A DNA stretch of 64,000 bases, from the NCBI RefSeq assembly GCF_020748185.1, contig NZ_JAHZMO010000007.1, positions 62,001 through 126,000 on the forward strand, in the 5' to 3' direction. The DNA comes from Terrisporobacter petrolearius. GTDB taxonomy: Bacteria; Bacillota; Clostridia; Peptostreptococcales; Peptostreptococcaceae. Position numbers and translations under genes: made by a program. Below, piece after piece: positions 9,642 through 17,116 of the stretch; positions within the stretch are counted from its first letter, which is position 1; each line of letters begins with the position of its first letter. The notes below the pieces were generated by a model, which was not told the DNA's origin, ran no database searches, and saw only the letters and a list, made by a program, of their open reading frames with translations.

Positions 9642-9658
9642 ATTATCATTTTGATAAT
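9642..9658. promoter_or_regulatory. Palindromic operator, promoter-distal copy (covers oppA +1 region)
   Basis: ATTATCA and TGATAAT form a perfect inverted repeat around TTT. The site is identical to the copy at 9698-9714 and lies just downstream of the oppA -10 box, where a bound protein would block initiation. Confidence 0.6.
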
Positions 9659-9661
9659 TGA

Positions 9662-9690
9662 ATTGTAACATTTTATATTTTTAATTTCAA
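9662..9690 (-). promoter_or_regulatory. oppA promoter
   Basis: On the minus strand TTGAAA (9690-9685) and TACAAT (9667-9662) are separated by 17 bp, close to the sigma-A consensus. The promoter sits exactly between two copies of a palindromic site. Confidence 0.7.
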
Positions 9691-9697
9691 TACTTTT

Positions 9698-9714
9698 ATT
9701 ATCATTTTGATAAT
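9698..9714. promoter_or_regulatory. Palindromic operator, upstream copy
   Basis: Identical ATTATCA-TTT-TGATAAT palindrome, 56 bp from the first copy and immediately upstream of the -35 box. The paired arrangement suggests cooperative or looped binding of one dimeric regulator. Confidence 0.6.
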
Positions 9715-9730
9715 TAAATTGATATAACTT

Positions 9731-9788
9731 AATTCTAGAACTTATCAACAGCGTAAATAGAACTATAATCTCCTAACATGTAAAAAAA
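9731..9788. repeat. Dispersed intergenic repeat, copy A
   Basis: About 50 bases from AATTCTAGA to TCCTAACATG match a second copy at 31357-31406 at roughly 43 of 50 positions. A more diverged copy is at 51083-51137. The end TCCTAACATGTAAAAAA directly adjoins the bceB terminator. Confidence 0.55.
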
Positions 9789-9823
9789 GTCAGGTAGATT
9801 AATTTTATCTACCTGACTTTTTT
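9783..9823 (-). terminator. Terminator of the bceAB-like operon
   Basis: A 16-bp stem (AAAAAAGTCAGGTAGA and its complement) ends in a T-run just after the permease stop codon. Confidence 0.85.
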
Positions 9824-9830
9824 ATATATT

Positions 9831-11915
9831 TTAATATTCTTTAGATTTTATATTTCTTTTGAATGTGTAATAAGTACCTGCATAATAGCACACATATATA
9901 AATATCATTAAAATCATGGCTATTACAATGTTAATTACAAAGGCCTTATCACCTATATAAGAATTAATTATATCAGAATTTAAAATATAATAATTAGATA
10001 TAAATATTACAAAGCCAATTAAAGCTATAAATATGGGAATTACAAAATATATGGATATTTGTTTTAAAATTATTTTATTAATATCATCCTCTTCTACTCC
10101 CAACTTTTTAAGTACATTGAATCTGCTACTGTGCTCTATAGAATCAGAAAGTTGCTGAAGGGCAAGAACTGTTAAACTAATCATAAGTAAAACTGTTCCC
10201 AAATATATTCCTAAAATCCTCATGGCTAAAGTTGCATTTAAAATATTATTAGTTTCAAAAGATTTCACTCTAGTGTCAATTAAATATTCACTTATATCTT
10301 TATTTTTATATTTTTTTGTTAAATTCTCATTATTATTTTTAAACCAATTGTATATATATTTACCTTTAAATTCTATGATTTTCTCAAAATCTACTTCCTT
10401 CTTTGTATTAACTAATAAATTAGTACTTGCAAGGGTTAGATTTTCACATAACTTGTCTGGCAATACTATAATATGATCTGATTGAATATTGTAAATTCCC
10501 TCTCCAAAGGACTCTGTGTAATAGCCAGTATTACTAATATTTAATTTTTTCCCATCTACATTTATAACTGAATTTTTCTTTATGGATTTTTTTATATCAT
10601 CTTCCTTTATGATTTTTTGCCACTGAGTAGTAAATTCATTATCTTTTAGGGAAATCTCCTTATAACCTAACATACTTCTTAACTTATTGAAATCACTTAG
10701 TTTCACTGCAACTACAGGTATATTGTCCACATCTCTTATATAAAAATCTTCTTTATTCAAAAAGTATTTTTCCACCTGACAGTACTCTTCAACACCATAA
10801 TTATTATCATTTAAGTATTTTATAACTTCATCATAATTTATTTTAGGTATGTCCTTAATATCCTTTAAACTTGTATTTTCATCAAGTCTATAACTATATT
10901 CATTTCTCACATCTATATCAAAAGGTACTCTATAGTCCAAATATCCTATGCTCCATTGACTCATTACAAGAGTTAGCATAAAACTAATAGCTGCCCCTAA
11001 AAAAGTAATACAAATAGTACCCATTAGGATTGGAGCTGTTTTTATTTTTGATACTATACCTCCTATTAAAAAAAGATTTGTATTTTCGTATTTAAAATTA
11101 ATGCATCTCTCTTTTATAAAAATCATTATATATGCTATAGAATAAAAAAGTAGGTATGTAGCTACTATAAAACTTACTAGGGATATTACTTGGAATATCA
11201 ATCCGTTTTTATAATCCAACGCTGAGTATCCCTTATTGTTAATAAGTTTATAAGTACAGTATCCTCCCACACTATATAAAATCACTGACAGTCCAAATAT
11301 TATTGCATAAAACTTACCACTTCTTTTAAATTGAAACTCTGTTTTCTTCTCCATGTTCATCATATTAATCAGCTTTAATTTTCTCAAAACTCTAATATTG
11401 TAAACTCCAATTATACAAAACATGGATATGAAAAATATAAATGTTATAACCACAGTATCCATATACAACCTAAAGTTAAATACTACCTCTTGTTTTGCTG
11501 TAACTAAAACTATTGCCGTTACTACTTGTGAAAACAAAGTCCCTATGCATATTCCACATATTATAGCCATTATCCCAACTATTAACGTTTCAATAAAAAA
11601 CATTAAAGCCACACTTTTTTGTTCACTTCCAAGTAATATATATGTAGCAAATTCTCTTTGTCTTCTTTTCATCATATATTTATTTACATAACCAACTAGG
11701 ATTATCAAAACTCCTGTTATTACATAAGTTGAATATTTTAATATAGCTTTTAAAACCTCAAATTTATAGGACTTTTCTGTTATAAGTTCATAACTTGAAC
11801 TTGATAAAGACATAAAAGCATAAAATAAACTTACACATAAAGTTATAGTTATAAAATATATTAAGTAGTCTTTAATTGATTTTTTTGCATTTCCCAGTGC
11901 TAATTTAACGTACAT
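9831..11915 (-). CDS. bceB: BceB-like FtsX-family ABC permease
   Basis: About 694 residues from ATG 11915 with AGGTGG upstream. The GTG at 11930 overlaps that site. The protein has the BceB plan: an early span, an FtsX domain with several spans in the first 320 residues, a large extracellular domain (about 330-560) and FtsX spans at the C-terminus. It overlaps the ATPase gene by 11 bp. BceAB-type exporters protect the cell wall against peptide antibiotics such as bacitracin or lantibiotics and act as co-sensors for BceS. The drug specificity is unknown. Confidence 0.88.
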   Translation of the reverse strand: MYVKLALGNAKKSIKDYLIYFITITLCVSLFYAFMSLSSSSYELITEKSYKFEVLKAILKYSTYVITGVLIILVGYVNKYMMKRRQREFATYILLGSEQKSVALMFFIETLIVGIMAIICGICIGTLFSQVVTAIVLVTAKQEVVFNFRLYMDTVVITFIFFISMFCIIGVYNIRVLRKLKLINMMNMEKKTEFQFKRSGKFYAIIFGLSVILYSVGGYCTYKLINNKGYSALDYKNGLIFQVISLVSFIVATYLLFYSIAYIMIFIKERCINFKYENTNLFLIGGIVSKIKTAPILMGTICITFLGAAISFMLTLVMSQWSIGYLDYRVPFDIDVRNEYSYRLDENTSLKDIKDIPKINYDEVIKYLNDNNYGVEEYCQVEKYFLNKEDFYIRDVDNIPVVAVKLSDFNKLRSMLGYKEISLKDNEFTTQWQKIIKEDDIKKSIKKNSVINVDGKKLNISNTGYYTESFGEGIYNIQSDHIIVLPDKLCENLTLASTNLLVNTKKEVDFEKIIEFKGKYIYNWFKNNNENLTKKYKNKDISEYLIDTRVKSFETNNILNATLAMRILGIYLGTVLLMISLTVLALQQLSDSIEHSSRFNVLKKLGVEEDDINKIILKQISIYFVIPIFIALIGFVIFISNYYILNSDIINSYIGDKAFVINIVIAMILMIFIYVCYYAGTYYTFKRNIKSKEY

Positions 11916-12672
11916 CCCTAACGTCACCACCTAACAATGCAACCACATCTAATATTTGATTGAAGAACTGCTTACGACTATTTTTACCTTTTATTAGCTC
12001 AGTAAAAATCTTTCCATCTTTAATAAATAAAATCCTATCACAATAACTTGCTGTAAATGAATCATGAGTTACCATTAATATTGTAGCTCCTAAGTCTTTA
12101 TTCATATTTGAAATCATCTCTATAAGCATTTGTGCTGACCTAGAATCTAGGGCCCCTGTTGGCTCATCAGCTAAAATAATCTTTGGATTTGTTATTAATG
12201 CTCTTGCACAAGCAGTTCTTTGTTTTTGCCCTCCAGATACTTCGTAAGGATATTTTGAAAGTAAATCTTCAATTTCCAATTCTTTTGCCACATTTAGAAC
12301 TTTTTCATCTATTTCTGTTTTTTTAGTTCTATTAATTGTAAGGGCCAGTGCAATATTTTCATGTATAGTTAAAGTATCTAATAAATTAAAATCTTGAAAA
12401 ATAAATCCTAAATTTTCTCTTCTAAACTTTGCTATCTTCTTTGGAGTTATTTCTGTTAAGTCTTGCTTATCTAAATAAATATGACCAGAACTAACTTCAT
12501 CTATAGTGGAAATGGTATTTAACAATGTTGTCTTTCCCGATCCTGATGGACCCATAACCCCTATAAATTCTCCCCTTTCCACGTTAAAACTTATATCATC
12601 TATCGCCTTAACTATATTTCCTTTGTTACCATAATATTTTTCTATGTTTTCTATTTTTAGTATTTCACTCAT
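11905..12672 (-). CDS. bceA: BceA-like ABC transporter ATPase
   Basis: 255 residues from ATG 12672, with GGAGGTG correctly placed. The GTG at 12681 is part of the ribosome binding site. Walker A GPSGSGKTT, Q-loop FQDFNLLDTLT, signature SGGQKQRTACARAL, Walker B IILADEPTGALDS and H-loop VTHDS are of the MacB/LolD/BceA type. It powers the adjacent permease. A separate upstream gap (12682-12785) follows the kinase terminator, so bceAB is probably transcribed from its own promoter and controlled by the neighbouring regulator. Confidence 0.92.
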   Translation of the reverse strand: MSEILKIENIEKYYGNKGNIVKAIDDISFNVERGEFIGVMGPSGSGKTTLLNTISTIDEVSSGHIYLDKQDLTEITPKKIAKFRRENLGFIFQDFNLLDTLTIHENIALALTINRTKKTEIDEKVLNVAKELEIEDLLSKYPYEVSGGQKQRTACARALITNPKIILADEPTGALDSRSAQMLIEMISNMNKDLGATILMVTHDSFTASYCDRILFIKDGKIFTELIKGKNSRKQFFNQILDVVALLGGDVRDVR

Positions 12673-12775
12673 CAATATCACCTCCCCTTTATCTTACCTT
12701 ATTTTCTTATTAGCTGATTCGATGTAATGTTACTTTAAAGTTACGATGTTGTCACCTAGTGGTCTATGGCATTAA

Positions 12776-12803
12776 AAAAAGGAACTTAAGTAAGATCCTT
12801 TTT
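12776..12803 (-). terminator. Terminator after the sensor kinase gene
   Basis: On the minus strand AAGGATCTTA and TAAGTTCCTT pair with one mismatch and are followed by seven T. The stem overlaps the end of the kinase gene. Confidence 0.6.
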
Positions 12804-13814
12804 TTCAAACTTACAAAAGCTTCCCTTTGGAAAAGTAATAATAACTTTTGTATATTTATTTTCTTTAGAGCTTATGCATATTAATAGCCCCAGTTTATCA
12901 CATAGTTTCTTACACAAATACAGTCCTATTCCTGTTGATTTAGTATTTGTTCGTCCTTTATTTCCTGTAAATCCTTTTTCAAATACACGATTTATTTCAT
13001 TTTCTGGTATTCCTATACCATTATCTTCTATAATTAGTTGTGTTCCATTTTTAATATCCTTAGCGTATATTTTTATAATAGGCGATTCATTTTTTCTGTA
13101 TTTTGCAGAGTTAACTAGAATTTGATTTATTATAAACTCTAACCACTTGCTATCACAATAAATGCTTTTATTTGTATTTTCAGTTTCAATATCTATACTG
13201 TTTAAAATCAATAGTTGCTTGTTTTTTATAATAACCCTATTTACACATTCTTCTAAAGATATTTCTTTAATAAGATAATCTTTTTCCACATCTTCACTTC
13301 TTGCATAAAATAAAGCTTGCTCAACATAAGCATCTATATTTTCTAATTGTTGTAGTACTGCTCTAGAAGTAGCTGTTTTATTGTTTTCTTCTATTAATTT
13401 AATAGATGATATGGGTGTTTTAACTTCGTGTATCCACTGTTCTATATATTCTTTATAATCTTTACGTTGTTTTTGTATTTTATTAATTTCTTCTCTCATG
13501 GACTTGCTAGATTTTTTTAACAAATAATAATATGGAACAGCATCCACATAGGGAGGTACATCTATAATCTCACTAATTAAATATTTCTTATCTAGATTAT
13601 TTGTACACTTTAAAACTTCATTGAAATAATCATTTCTTTTTTTATATTCAAAAGTAAAAAATAATGTAAGTACTATAATCCAAGAAATTACAATAATTTT
13701 TACACTTTCAAAAGTATTTCCAATACTAAACAAGAAAACAACAAGTGTTATTAATGAGATAAGATTTATAAATATTACGCTAATTTTATTTTTTAAGTAT
13801 TCTTTTAAACTCAT
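12786..13814 (-). CDS. bceS: Intramembrane-sensing histidine kinase, BceS-like
   Basis: 342 residues with two N-terminal membrane spans (about 13-30 and 38-55), almost no extracellular loop and no separate sensor domain, which is the intramembrane-sensing type. The H-box is IHEVKTPISSIK with His129. The ATPase has DNGIGIPENEI and STGIGLYLCKKL. It starts in an ATGA overlap with the response regulator. In BceS-type systems the exporter itself detects the antibiotic and relays flux to the kinase. The linked bceAB supports that model here. Confidence 0.9.
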   Translation of the reverse strand: MSLKEYLKNKISVIFINLISLITLVVFLFSIGNTFESVKIIVISWIIVLTLFFTFEYKKRNDYFNEVLKCTNNLDKKYLISEIIDVPPYVDAVPYYYLLKKSSKSMREEINKIQKQRKDYKEYIEQWIHEVKTPISSIKLIEENNKTATSRAVLQQLENIDAYVEQALFYARSEDVEKDYLIKEISLEECVNRVIIKNKQLLILNSIDIETENTNKSIYCDSKWLEFIINQILVNSAKYRKNESPIIKIYAKDIKNGTQLIIEDNGIGIPENEINRVFEKGFTGNKGRTNTKSTGIGLYLCKKLCDKLGLLICISSKENKYTKVIITFPKGSFCKFEKKDLT

Positions 13815-14479
13815 ATTATGTATCCCTGGCCTCTTTTAGTTTTTATAAAATCACTTAGGCCAATCTCTTCTATCTTATTTCTTATTCTTGTTATATTAAC
13901 AGTCAAAGTATTATCATTTACAAATAAAGAACTATCCCATAAATATTCCATAATATCTACTCTAGACACTATCTTTCCTTTGTTATTAAGTAAATAGTGC
14001 AAAATCTTCAACTCATTTTTAGTAAGCTCCACAGTCATTCCATCATGTTCTAAAGTACTTGATAATATGTTAAGCTTTAACCCCTTATATTTTATAATAT
14101 CCATGGATTTATCATTGGGATAAGCTCTTTTTAACAAGGAAGATATTCTAACTAAAAGTATTTGGGTGTTATATGGCTTTGTTATAAAGTCATCTCCCCC
14201 CAGGGTAATTCCCATAAGTTCATCCACATTTGTATCTCTGCTTGTAATAAATATAATTGGCACCTTTGAAAAACTTCTTATCTCTGTACAAATTTTAAAT
14301 CCATCTTCATTTGGCAAGTTTATATCTAATAATATTAAATCTGGGTTATTATTTTCCACTTGGGAAGATATATTATTAAATTCTTTTATTTTTGTTACTA
14401 AATAACCATTATTAAATAACATATTCCCCAGTTCATTTTGTAGTTGTTCATTGTCGTCTATTATCATTATGTTAAACAT
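13811..14479 (-). CDS. bceR: OmpR-family response regulator, BceR-like
   Basis: 222 residues: receiver domain with phospho-acceptor Asp52 in LILLDINLPNEDG, the switch Thr in FITSRD, Lys in ITKPYN, and a C-terminal winged helix (NELKILHYLLNNKGKIVSR, then RIRNKIEEIG and TKRGQGYII). First gene of the regulator-kinase pair. It is expected to activate bceAB when phosphorylated by the adjacent kinase. Confidence 0.92.
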   Translation of the reverse strand: MFNIMIIDDNEQLQNELGNMLFNNGYLVTKIKEFNNISSQVENNNPDLILLDINLPNEDGFKICTEIRSFSKVPIIFITSRDTNVDELMGITLGGDDFITKPYNTQILLVRISSLLKRAYPNDKSMDIIKYKGLKLNILSSTLEHDGMTVELTKNELKILHYLLNNKGKIVSRVDIMEYLWDSSLFVNDNTLTVNITRIRNKIEEIGLSDFIKTKRGQGYII

Positions 14480-14660
14480 ATTTAATATCCCCCCTTTAAA
14501 TTTTTATACTAATATATTACTTCTTATTTTGTTAAAAATAAAGTCCTCTCTTAATACATACTCTTTTTTGACAATAATTCTTTATCGCAAAAACAGCCAA
14601 ATATATTCTTTATTTTTGTCTTCTTATGTAACTTTTTGTAGCCTTAATTAATAATATAAA

Positions 14661-14692
14661 TTAGTAGATTAATAAATCTATTAATTTATATA
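14661..14692. repeat. Inverted repeat upstream of the small CnaB-like gene cluster
   Basis: AAATTAGTAGATT and AATCTATTAATTT form a near-perfect stem with one mismatch. It lies about 20 bases before the start codon at 14711. It could be an operator or an mRNA 5' structure. Confidence 0.4.
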
Positions 14693-14710
14693 AAAAAGGG
14701 TGATCTTTAT

Positions 14711-15025
14711 ATGGCTATTTTTAAAATGTCTGAATTATCTGTTACAGCTCCTGCTGAAGGAAGCGCTGGTGTGATTATAGCATCCAATCCAACATTAACT
14801 GATGAAACTTATTCTTTAGCTAGTGGTACTGTTGCAGATAGTAGTGTTCCTATTGAGGGTGCAGCTGTAGTACTGGTAGAAATAACTACTACTCCAGCTA
14901 GTTCTACAAATGTTGCTATTGCTTATACTAATGCAGATGGCAAATTTGGTATTCCTTATGAATTCAGCACAGATGCTGGGACAACTTATCAACTAGATGT
15001 TTATACTCCAAACACATTATCTTAA
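14711..15025 (+). CDS. Small carboxypeptidase-regulatory-like (CnaB-type) domain protein
   Basis: 104 residues with no signal peptide and no Cys. From about residue 36 the sequence has the beta-sandwich signature of carboxypeptidase regulatory-like or CnaB domains: SGTVADSSVPIEGAAVVLVE, then AYTNADGKFGIPYEF and YQLDVYTP. The N-terminal 35 residues are Ser/Thr/Ala-rich. AAAAAAGGGTGATCTTTAT precedes the ATG. It heads a four-gene plus-strand cluster containing two further paralogues. Function is unknown. The fold is usually structural, so a coat, spore-surface or appendage subunit is possible. Confidence 0.7.
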   Translation: MAIFKMSELSVTAPAEGSAGVIIASNPTLTDETYSLASGTVADSSVPIEGAAVVLVEITTTPASSTNVAIAYTNADGKFGIPYEFSTDAGTTYQLDVYTPNTLS

Positions 15026-15068
15026 TAACTTCTAATTATGGTTAATAATATGGAGGTAGCTTAAGTCT

Positions 15069-15275
15069 ATGGAAACAAAAATAATTGATGGAAAAGAATA
15101 TACTAAAGTTGGTATAAAGGAATTAAGTATAAATGGTGAAAAAAGTGAGAATTCATTTTCTTCAAATGATATTGATAATAAAGGTGAAATTTCTTTTAAT
15201 ATTCAAATTGATTATGATGTAGAAAATAATCCAACTTCTTCCACCACAGACTCCTCAGATAATAAATCAAAATAA
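15069..15275 (+). CDS. Small acidic protein of unknown function
   Basis: 68 residues from ATG 15069, with TGGAGGTAGCTTAAGTCT upstream. Composition is acidic and Ser/Asn-rich with a low-complexity tail. There is no signal peptide, membrane span or Cys. It lies between two CnaB-like paralogues and probably shares their transcript. Not recognised. Confidence 0.55.
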   Translation: METKIIDGKEYTKVGIKELSINGEKSENSFSSNDIDNKGEISFNIQIDYDVENNPTSSTTDSSDNKSK

Positions 15276-15281
15276 TTAAAA

Positions 15282-15315
15282 ATCATGGATTAGGCTTTTA
15301 TAGCCTAATCCACGA
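15282..15315. repeat. Strong intra-cluster hairpin without T-run
   Basis: ATCATGGATTAGGC pairs with GCCTAATCCACGAT (one mismatch) around a seven-base loop, between genes at 15275 and 15330. No T-tract follows, so it looks like an mRNA processing, stability or attenuation structure rather than a plain terminator. Confidence 0.55.
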
Positions 15316-15329
15316 TAATAGGAGTTGCT

Positions 15330-15635
15330 ATGAGTTATAAAGTAATAACTTGCACAATAAAAAAAAATGAGATTAAGGATAACGTCTTAATAAATAAAAT
15401 ATTTATTTTAGAAAAGGAGATAAATTCAGTAATAATTGGTACTGTTACAAATAAGGAAGGTAAAGTTATTAAGGGATGTGCCGTTGTTTTACAGGAGTAT
15501 AGTAGCCAAGAAGGTCAAATCATAGATAAAAGTATTGTATATACAAATGAGGAAGGATATTTTGGCTTTTCTCTAGTCTTAAGAAAAGATAAAAATTATA
15601 GAATAATTGTTTACGCCCCAAATAATCTGATTTAA
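15330..15635 (+). CDS. Small CnaB/carboxypeptidase-regulatory-like domain protein, paralogue 2
   Basis: 101 residues. After a basic N-terminus (1-30) the segment VIIGTVTNKEGKVIKGCAVV, then VYTNEEGYFGFSLVL and RIIVYAPNNLI, aligns with the first paralogue (SGTVA...EGAAVVL, YTNADGKFG, LDVYTPNTLS). One Cys is present. No signal peptide. It is followed 13 bp later by the next paralogue. Confidence 0.65.
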   Translation: MSYKVITCTIKKNEIKDNVLINKIFILEKEINSVIIGTVTNKEGKVIKGCAVVLQEYSSQEGQIIDKSIVYTNEEGYFGFSLVLRKDKNYRIIVYAPNNLI

Positions 15636-15648
15636 TGGAGAATTGTAT

Positions 15649-15939
15649 ATGGGAACTTTTAAAGATACTATGAATGTAAGAATTAATCAAGGCGAATTAG
15701 TTAGCAAAGTATCTGTGTTAAAAAGACAGATGGGTTCCGTAGTTATAGGTACTGTTTTATTTAGTAATCATAGACCTGTAAATGGTGCTGCTGCTGTTTT
15801 ATCCTACATCGATCCAAAAACTAATGAAACAATTCCATTATCTTTCACATTTACTGATAGAAATGGTCAATTTATATTCGCTTTGAAAAATACATGTTGG
15901 GACTATGTTATAAATATAGTCTACAATGAGGAAGCATAA
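15649..15939 (+). CDS. Small CnaB/carboxypeptidase-regulatory-like domain protein, paralogue 3
   Basis: 96 residues from ATG 15649, eight bases after GGAG. An upstream TTG at 15643 is less well spaced. VVIGTVLFSNHRPVNGAAAVLS and FTFTDRNGQFIFAL match the other two paralogues. The gene ends just before a strong bidirectional terminator. Function unknown. Confidence 0.65.
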   Translation: MGTFKDTMNVRINQGELVSKVSVLKRQMGSVVIGTVLFSNHRPVNGAAAVLSYIDPKTNETIPLSFTFTDRNGQFIFALKNTCWDYVINIVYNEEA

Positions 15940-15957
15940 TTGTTATGAAATTCACGT

Positions 15958-15990
15958 AAAAAGAGTAAGGCTACATACCTTACTCTTTTT
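15958..15990. terminator. Bidirectional terminator
   Basis: A perfect 13-bp stem (AAAAAGAGTAAGG and complement) with a seven-base loop between convergent genes. Confidence 0.88.
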
Positions 15991-15992
15991 AG

Positions 15993-16757
15993 TTATTTTA
16001 ATATTTGTAGTGTTATTGTTTTAACTCCCCAGTTTCTGCAAGCAGACTGTGAATTCATATATATATCTACTTTATTTCCTTTTATTCCACCACCACAATC
16101 TTCAGCAGTGAAAACTTTATCTAATTCTTTTATATAAACTTTAGTTCCATAAGGAATTACCTTTGGGTCTACAGCTAATGTTCCATATTTTGCTTTTGTT
16201 CCTGTTGCTGTGTATCCTCCTCCTGTATATGCATAAGCTTTAACAGTAAGTTTTCTTGCAACATTTATTGATGATCCCGAATTTGATGAACTTGATGAAC
16301 TTGTTTTATTTATATAGTTCTTGTGAGACCATCCAACTTGATTACCATCAAATTGTATTTTGTTCCAATCACCTGAAGAAGATAATACTTTTACCTTTTC
16401 TCCCTTGCTAAGTTTATCTACAACTTTGTACTTTTTTGATGCCCCGCTTCTAACGTTTACATTAGATTTTACTGAAGCATTTGTAGTAGTTAAGTATTTT
16501 TTACTAGACCATCCAGTTTTATTACCAGATAGTTGTACTTTGTACCATCCACTTTTTGAAGATAATACTTTTACTGCTTTACCTTTTTTAAGTTTATCTA
16601 TTGATTTATATTTAGTTGATGCTCCACTTCTAACATTTACACTTCCTGTTGCCATTATATAAGTAGTAGCTGCATCAACATTTATAGGCTTAGCTATGCC
16701 TACCATTATCGCCAATGACGATAAAAGTGCTGTCACTTTTAAAGTTTTTTTGAACAT
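15993..16757 (-). CDS. Secreted cell-wall protein with two SH3b domains and a 3D (YabE/MltA-like) domain
   Basis: 254 residues. The N-terminal signal peptide ends near VDAATT (about 29). Two bacterial SH3 repeats follow (about 36-92 and 97-150), each with the NVRSGAS motif and a conserved W near its end. A Ser/Asn linker leads to a C-terminal 3D domain with AYTGGGYTATGT, AVDPKVIPYGTKVYI and AEDCGGGIKGNKVDIYM, containing the three Asp after which the domain is named. Such proteins bind and remodel peptidoglycan, probably as lytic transglycosylase-like enzymes. It is monocistronic, with a promoter at 16844-16872. Confidence 0.9.
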   Translation of the reverse strand: MFKKTLKVTALLSSLAIMVGIAKPINVDAATTYIMATGSVNVRSGASTKYKSIDKLKKGKAVKVLSSKSGWYKVQLSGNKTGWSSKKYLTTTNASVKSNVNVRSGASKKYKVVDKLSKGEKVKVLSSSGDWNKIQFDGNQVGWSHKNYINKTSSSSSSNSGSSINVARKLTVKAYAYTGGGYTATGTKAKYGTLAVDPKVIPYGTKVYIKELDKVFTAEDCGGGIKGNKVDIYMNSQSACRNWGVKTITLQILK

Positions 16758-17116
16758 ACGTCTTCCCCCTATATTAATCTTCAGGACTCTATTTTACATA
16801 AAAAATTATTTCTGTCTCTGTTTTCTTTTAACTTTATATATGTATTATATTACATTTCTGTAACTTTTTAAAGGGGTTAACAGTAAAAAATTTACAAATA
16901 AGTAACATCATTGAATAAATGTTCTTATTTTCCAAACCTACACACCAGTGTTTTCAATTCATTCACTTAGCAACAGTTTTTTTCAAAAAAATTTCTCTTT
17001 TTACCACTTTGTAACCTTTTAGTCAGTGTGTAATTTGCATTTTTTGTATCAAAATTATAAATAGCTAGACCGAAATATTTCATATTTCAATCTAGCTATT
17101 TTATCTATATATTTAA
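16758..17116 (-). promoter_or_regulatory. Intergenic region with promoter of the 3D-domain gene
   Basis: On the minus strand TTTAAA (16872-16867) and TATAAT (16849-16844) are spaced by 17 bp and lie about 90 bp upstream of the start codon. The rest of this gap is AT-rich with no supportable gene. The terminator of the next gene occupies 17059-17102. Confidence 0.5.
17059..17102 (-). terminator. Terminator of the GltD-like gene
   Basis: AAATAGCTAGA pairs with TCTAGCTATTT, and inner bases GAAATAT/ATATTTC extend the stem. Confidence 0.75.

Noticed and set aside
9642-9714. Calling the oppA palindromes Fur boxes
   Set aside because: Half-sites are in the opposite order to TGATAAT-n-ATTATCA, so the regulator is left open.
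9620-9748. 43-residue N-terminal extension of OppA
   Set aside because: It would cover the promoter, both operators and the ribosome binding site. The lipoprotein signal begins at 9619.
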